In this document: one piece after another, positions 60,836 through 64,000 of the stretch
Numbering within the stretch: the first letter of the stretch is position 1
Layout of the letters: every line of letters begins with the position of its first letter
Origin: Paramacrobiotus metropolitanus
Taxonomy: Eukaryota > Tardigrada > Eutardigrada > Parachela > Macrobiotidae
DNA: 64,000 bases
Assembly (NCBI RefSeq): GCF_019649055.1
Contig: NW_026570250.1
Location: 620,001 to 684,000 of the forward strand
Direction: 5' to 3'
Program-made: the position numbers and the translations under genes
Notes under the pieces: model-generated
Told to the model about the DNA's origin: nothing
The model's input: only the letters and a program-made list of their open reading frames with translations
Database searches by the model: none

Positions 60836-61361
60836 TCATACCAACCTGGAACACGCGACATTGAAAAAGTAATCACAGACCAAAGTGAGCTGATTAAAAA
60901 GTGTTCCATTGTTGCATTGGTAAGATGTCTGGTATCCATCTTCTGTACACCTAGGAAAAGTCGACGTTGAAATGTGAAGTTCTTCAAACGATATTTCCGT
61001 GACAAAGAATCGCGAAAGCACTAATTATTGTGCATAACGGGGCCGCAATTGCTCCTCGGACAAAAGGCATAGCGCATTACCGGTAATAGGTTCGGCAGTT
61101 TGTGTTCACATCAGCATATAATCCCGGCTGTTTGACATTATCACAGAAGGCCTTCGATGTCGCATTTTTTGACTTTTCCGCCGATTTGGAATCCGGTGCG
61201 CCTTTCATCCCGCTGCTAAGAAGCTTTTTCACCTCTTCTGGATTGGCTACAACAGTCTGGGCACCGGAAATGATACCATCCATTGGATCAGCAAGGACGA
61301 ATCTGAACATTACTTGCATAAAAGCCAACGTAACTGTGAGGTTGACAATTGAACAAAGCAT
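60836..61361 (-). CDS. Small secreted chitin-binding protein (peritrophin-A / CBM14)
   Basis: Two exons, complement of 61081-61361 and 60836-60950; phase 2 junction, 131 aa. A signal peptide opens it (MLCSIVNLTVTLAF). A hydrophilic, Lys/Ser-rich linker of about 50 residues follows. One CBM14 domain covers roughly 70-128: FCDN, GLYADVNTNCRTYYRC, YQCNNGTLFN, then LVCDYFFNVAC. That is the six-cysteine, aromatic-rich pattern that binds chitin in cuticle or gut lining. The splice junction falls inside the domain. It ends five residues after the last Cys position region (SRLV, TGA). With only one domain it is at the small end of the family. Confidence 0.9.
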
Positions 61362-61450
61362 CTTTAATCTTTATAGCATAAATGCAAATACATAAACAGT
61401 TTAAGCGACTATCGCGTTATGGTAGTTGCAGTCTCTAAAGATGTAAGCGC

Positions 61451-61456
61451 TTTATA
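61451..61456 (-). promoter_or_regulatory. TATA box of the chitin-binding protein gene
   Basis: TATAAA on the minus strand in GTATAAAGCGC, 90 bases upstream of the start codon, which predicts transcription start near 61420. Confidence 0.55.
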
Positions 61457-62613
61457 CTGCCGGTCACTTTCAGTTATGCTCAATTTAGATGGCGTGTCGT
61501 AATTGTTTTAAACTGTATGGTCTGCAGACGAAATAATTATATGGGAAAAAATCTGCAAATTAATAATAACTGTTTCACGCAACACAATTGGAACAGAACG
61601 CCGTATGATTTTTCATTTTTGTGCAGCGGCTGTTGTATACATATGCAAAGCCTAAGCAGGATTATAACATTGTCGCGCGTGCAAGCAACGCCTTGTTAGG
61701 ACACGAGCCAAATTTAAATCAAATGCGTTAATATGCATGTATATGTTTCTGCAATCTCATAATAATATTACGACCATCAATATGTCATTAAATTTTAGTA
61801 GACAAACATATATTTTCAAAACTCTATATTAACAACACCAAGATTAGGGATTACTACAGTACCTGTTCACTCATCCATGTCCAGTCCTATTTACACGTCT
61901 GAACTTAATGTTGAGTAAGCCGACGAATGCTGTCGATACAGTTAGTATACACAAGTACAAAACAGGCTCATTAAAACTGGAGTGCTGCTCTAGCGCTTAA
62001 AAAACAATATGTATTTACGACACAAACAATACACTTAAAACGTTAATAATTATTAACGTAGGTGCTTTTCCGGTGGATCATGAAACATCGTATGCGATGT
62101 TCAACGCGCGCCATTACAGTATATCATCAAAAATTTACTTACAACAACCGCACAATAATAATTACGAAATCGCATTATAAAAATGAAAAGGTCTAAAACG
62201 AGACAAACTTGAATTATTCTACACCGGCGGAAACGAGCAAAGCGAAGGGACACAGTGTGTTCGATAAAGCACCCACGGCACTTTTGTTTATCTGCTGGAT
62301 GGTATACCGTCATCTACACATGATTACAGCTGCGTTTCGAATGCATACTTTGGTAAACGCCAATAATCTGTAATCACAAATGCAGACTTGGACCGATAAA
62401 ATATTGGTAACTACGCATTGTGGTACTCCGGTTCTTAACTTCCAAATGGTGAATTACCCGAAGTCTGGCTGTTGTTAAGGTTTACTGTTTCAGTACAAAA
62501 CAAAGCCTCGTAAAGTTAAACTTGTAAATCTGAAGAAAAACGCTTCAAAAGCATAACCTGCTATCGCAGCCGTTCTTGTATGGAGTTCATTAATACTGAA
62601 ATCATATGATAAT
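61457..62613. other. Divergent intergenic space before the sterol desaturase gene
   Basis: AT-rich, both neighbouring genes start outwards. No supported gene; the minus open frame at 62101-62313 is without context. Confidence 0.55.
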
Positions 62614-64000
62614 ATGGATATCATCCTAGATTTGACAGATGAAAGCATCTTAACACCTTATGTGTACCCCGAATCTTTGTCTCCGAAGAATATTTGGCGC
62701 CAACTTTGCTCTCTTACAATATTGGTCATACTCGGAGGATACGCGTTGTACTTAATTACAGCCGCCGTGAACTATTATTTATTTTTCGACAAACGCCTGC
62801 TGCAGCATCCTCAGTCTTTGAAGGTGGGTGAGCAGCATGTTTTTATTGGTTTTCTTAATAATACGGGGTGAATTTTATTTTAAGTTGCGCATTGCCATTT
62901 CCCTTTTAAATGTCAGTGCGCAACTATATATCCAGCAAATTTTTAATAGACAAAAACTGACTACTGACTTATTCATAAAGTGTATTATATGTATGAAATT
63001 TTACTACCTAATTCAAAATACAGTTCTTTGGAGTCTTACCGTGTTATTACGCTTCTTTTAGTTAGTTAGGCATTTGTAAGGAATCTTGTAAAATCTTGTG
63101 AATGATAAAATGAAATGGACGAAATGCTGTGATTTGCTCAAACCATAATCACGCGATGTCGTTACTTTTACCGTCCACTGCATATTTATGAGCCGGTCAT
63201 TGGCTGTTATACGCTACCGATTAGCTTCCACTACAAAGTTTATGGTTCACCACTGGCAGAGCAAAGTTCAGTGGAAGTATGAAGTTTAATTTACAGTTAC
63301 GATCTACTTTTAGATTCTTTTGCTAATTAATAACAGCAAAATTTTGTAAAGGTTTTGTGCTTTTAATCTTGAGCAACACCAAAACTACAATAGCGGTTTA
63401 AAAAAAATAAACAAAATTAACTCAACAAGCATACTCATAATAATTACTGTACCTACAATACTTTTAGATATGAGAGTGTGCTTACTGCCTACGCCTGTAT
63501 AATGCGTACAACTTTGCAGTGTTGCAATTTTTGTTTGCTGTATACAGTTGCAGACATTCCGAAGATTGTGAAGAAAACTATTATTGCGCGTCACAGGTAA
63601 AATATTTTTTAAAGTGTTTCCCAAAATTGCATTGCAGGATCAAGTCAAACAGGAGATATCATGCTCAACGCGGGCAATTCCCCTCATGTCTTTTTTGTCG
63701 GTTCTGATGTTCCTGGCAGAAATCCGCGGCTACAGCAAACTGTTCGATAGTTTCGACGAGACCAGATTAGGTAATATATAATGACTCTTTAAGTCTTTAT
63801 CAAGGAAAATTCCTTAATTAATAATTTATGTTGTCATCCCAGTTTTCAAAAAGAAAGTGGCGGGAGATAAGCAGGCTGGAACTGATCATGAAGCGCAACA
63901 TCCGTATATGTACATGGTAATGATGATATTACCACAGCATTTCTGTTCTGCAGGCAAATGGAGTATACCACTCTACAGCGCTTCGTTTATTTTTTTTACC
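62614..64000 (+). CDS. SC5D: Lathosterol oxidase / sterol C5-desaturase, 5' part
   Basis: Exons 62614-62823, 63638-63770 and 63954 to the window edge; the gene continues to the right. The enzyme puts the C5-C6 double bond into sterols in the ER membrane, using iron held by histidine boxes, which lie beyond the edge. Seen: ILTPYVYPESLSP and the first membrane helix (LCSLTILVILGGYALYLI), HPQSLKDQVKQEI, the second helix, then EIRGYSKLFDSFDE, a nearly exact counterpart of the human EIRGYSKLHDD segment. The third exon reads SASFIFFT, matching SIISFLFFT before the helix carrying the first histidine box. A possible exon at 63843-63916 is left out because joining exon 2 directly to 63954 keeps frame and homology. 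Confidence 0.9.

Noticed and set aside
63843-63916. Possible extra exon of the sterol desaturase gene
   Set aside because: It has acceptor- and donor-like ends, but including it would shift the next exon out of the homologous frame; skipping it gives a clean match.

Overview
The window looks like animal nuclear DNA: long intron-rich genes with GT-AG introns, secreted and membrane proteins, and large intergenic gaps. Recognisable genes are a type II BMP receptor, a PDIA5-type disulfide isomerase, vitellogenin, the Na+/K+-ATPase alpha subunit, a peritrophin-A protein and a sterol C5-desaturase. The chitin-binding protein and invertebrate-style ATPase and vitellogenin point to an invertebrate. 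My best guess is a small-genome ecdysozoan, perhaps a tardigrade, with low certainty about the phylum. There is no sign of bacterial, organellar, rRNA or CRISPR sequence. All exon models were built by eye from splice signals, reading phase and homology remembered from the families; every proposed junction keeps frame.

Layout. 130-1893 (-): a putative orphan secreted protein. 2534-7754 (-): BMPR2/wishful-thinking receptor, 8 exons. 8678-10640 (-): a short PDIA5-like protein with one thioredoxin domain and an HEEL end. 12245-31184: a cluster of four paralogous secreted proteins, here called A (12245-15505, +), B (16562-19928, +), C (20746-26440, -) and D (28456-31184, -). 32263-34486 (+): a secreted leucine-rich-repeat protein. 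35227-44375 (-): vitellogenin, 18 exons, with a clear TATA box. 48690-59760 (+): Na+/K+-ATPase alpha, 14 exons with a 4.3-kb first intron. 60836-61361 (-): a small chitin-binding protein. 62614 to the right edge (+): lathosterol oxidase/SC5D, cut by the window end.

The most unusual content is the A-D cluster. Each protein has an astacin metalloprotease fold, recognisable from the domain start, the ExxRxDRD segment after the zinc site and the Met-turn region. In all four, every zinc-binding residue of HExxHxxGxxH and the tyrosine ligand is replaced, and no propeptide is present. They appear to be a family of pseudo-astacins. B, C and D also carry a shared C-terminal cysteine-containing region I cannot name. 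C has about 300 residues of Thr/Pro mucin between the two, and A ends in a Ser/Thr tail. Intron positions group A with B and C with D, matching their opposite strands. This suggests an ancestral pair followed by inverted and tandem duplication.
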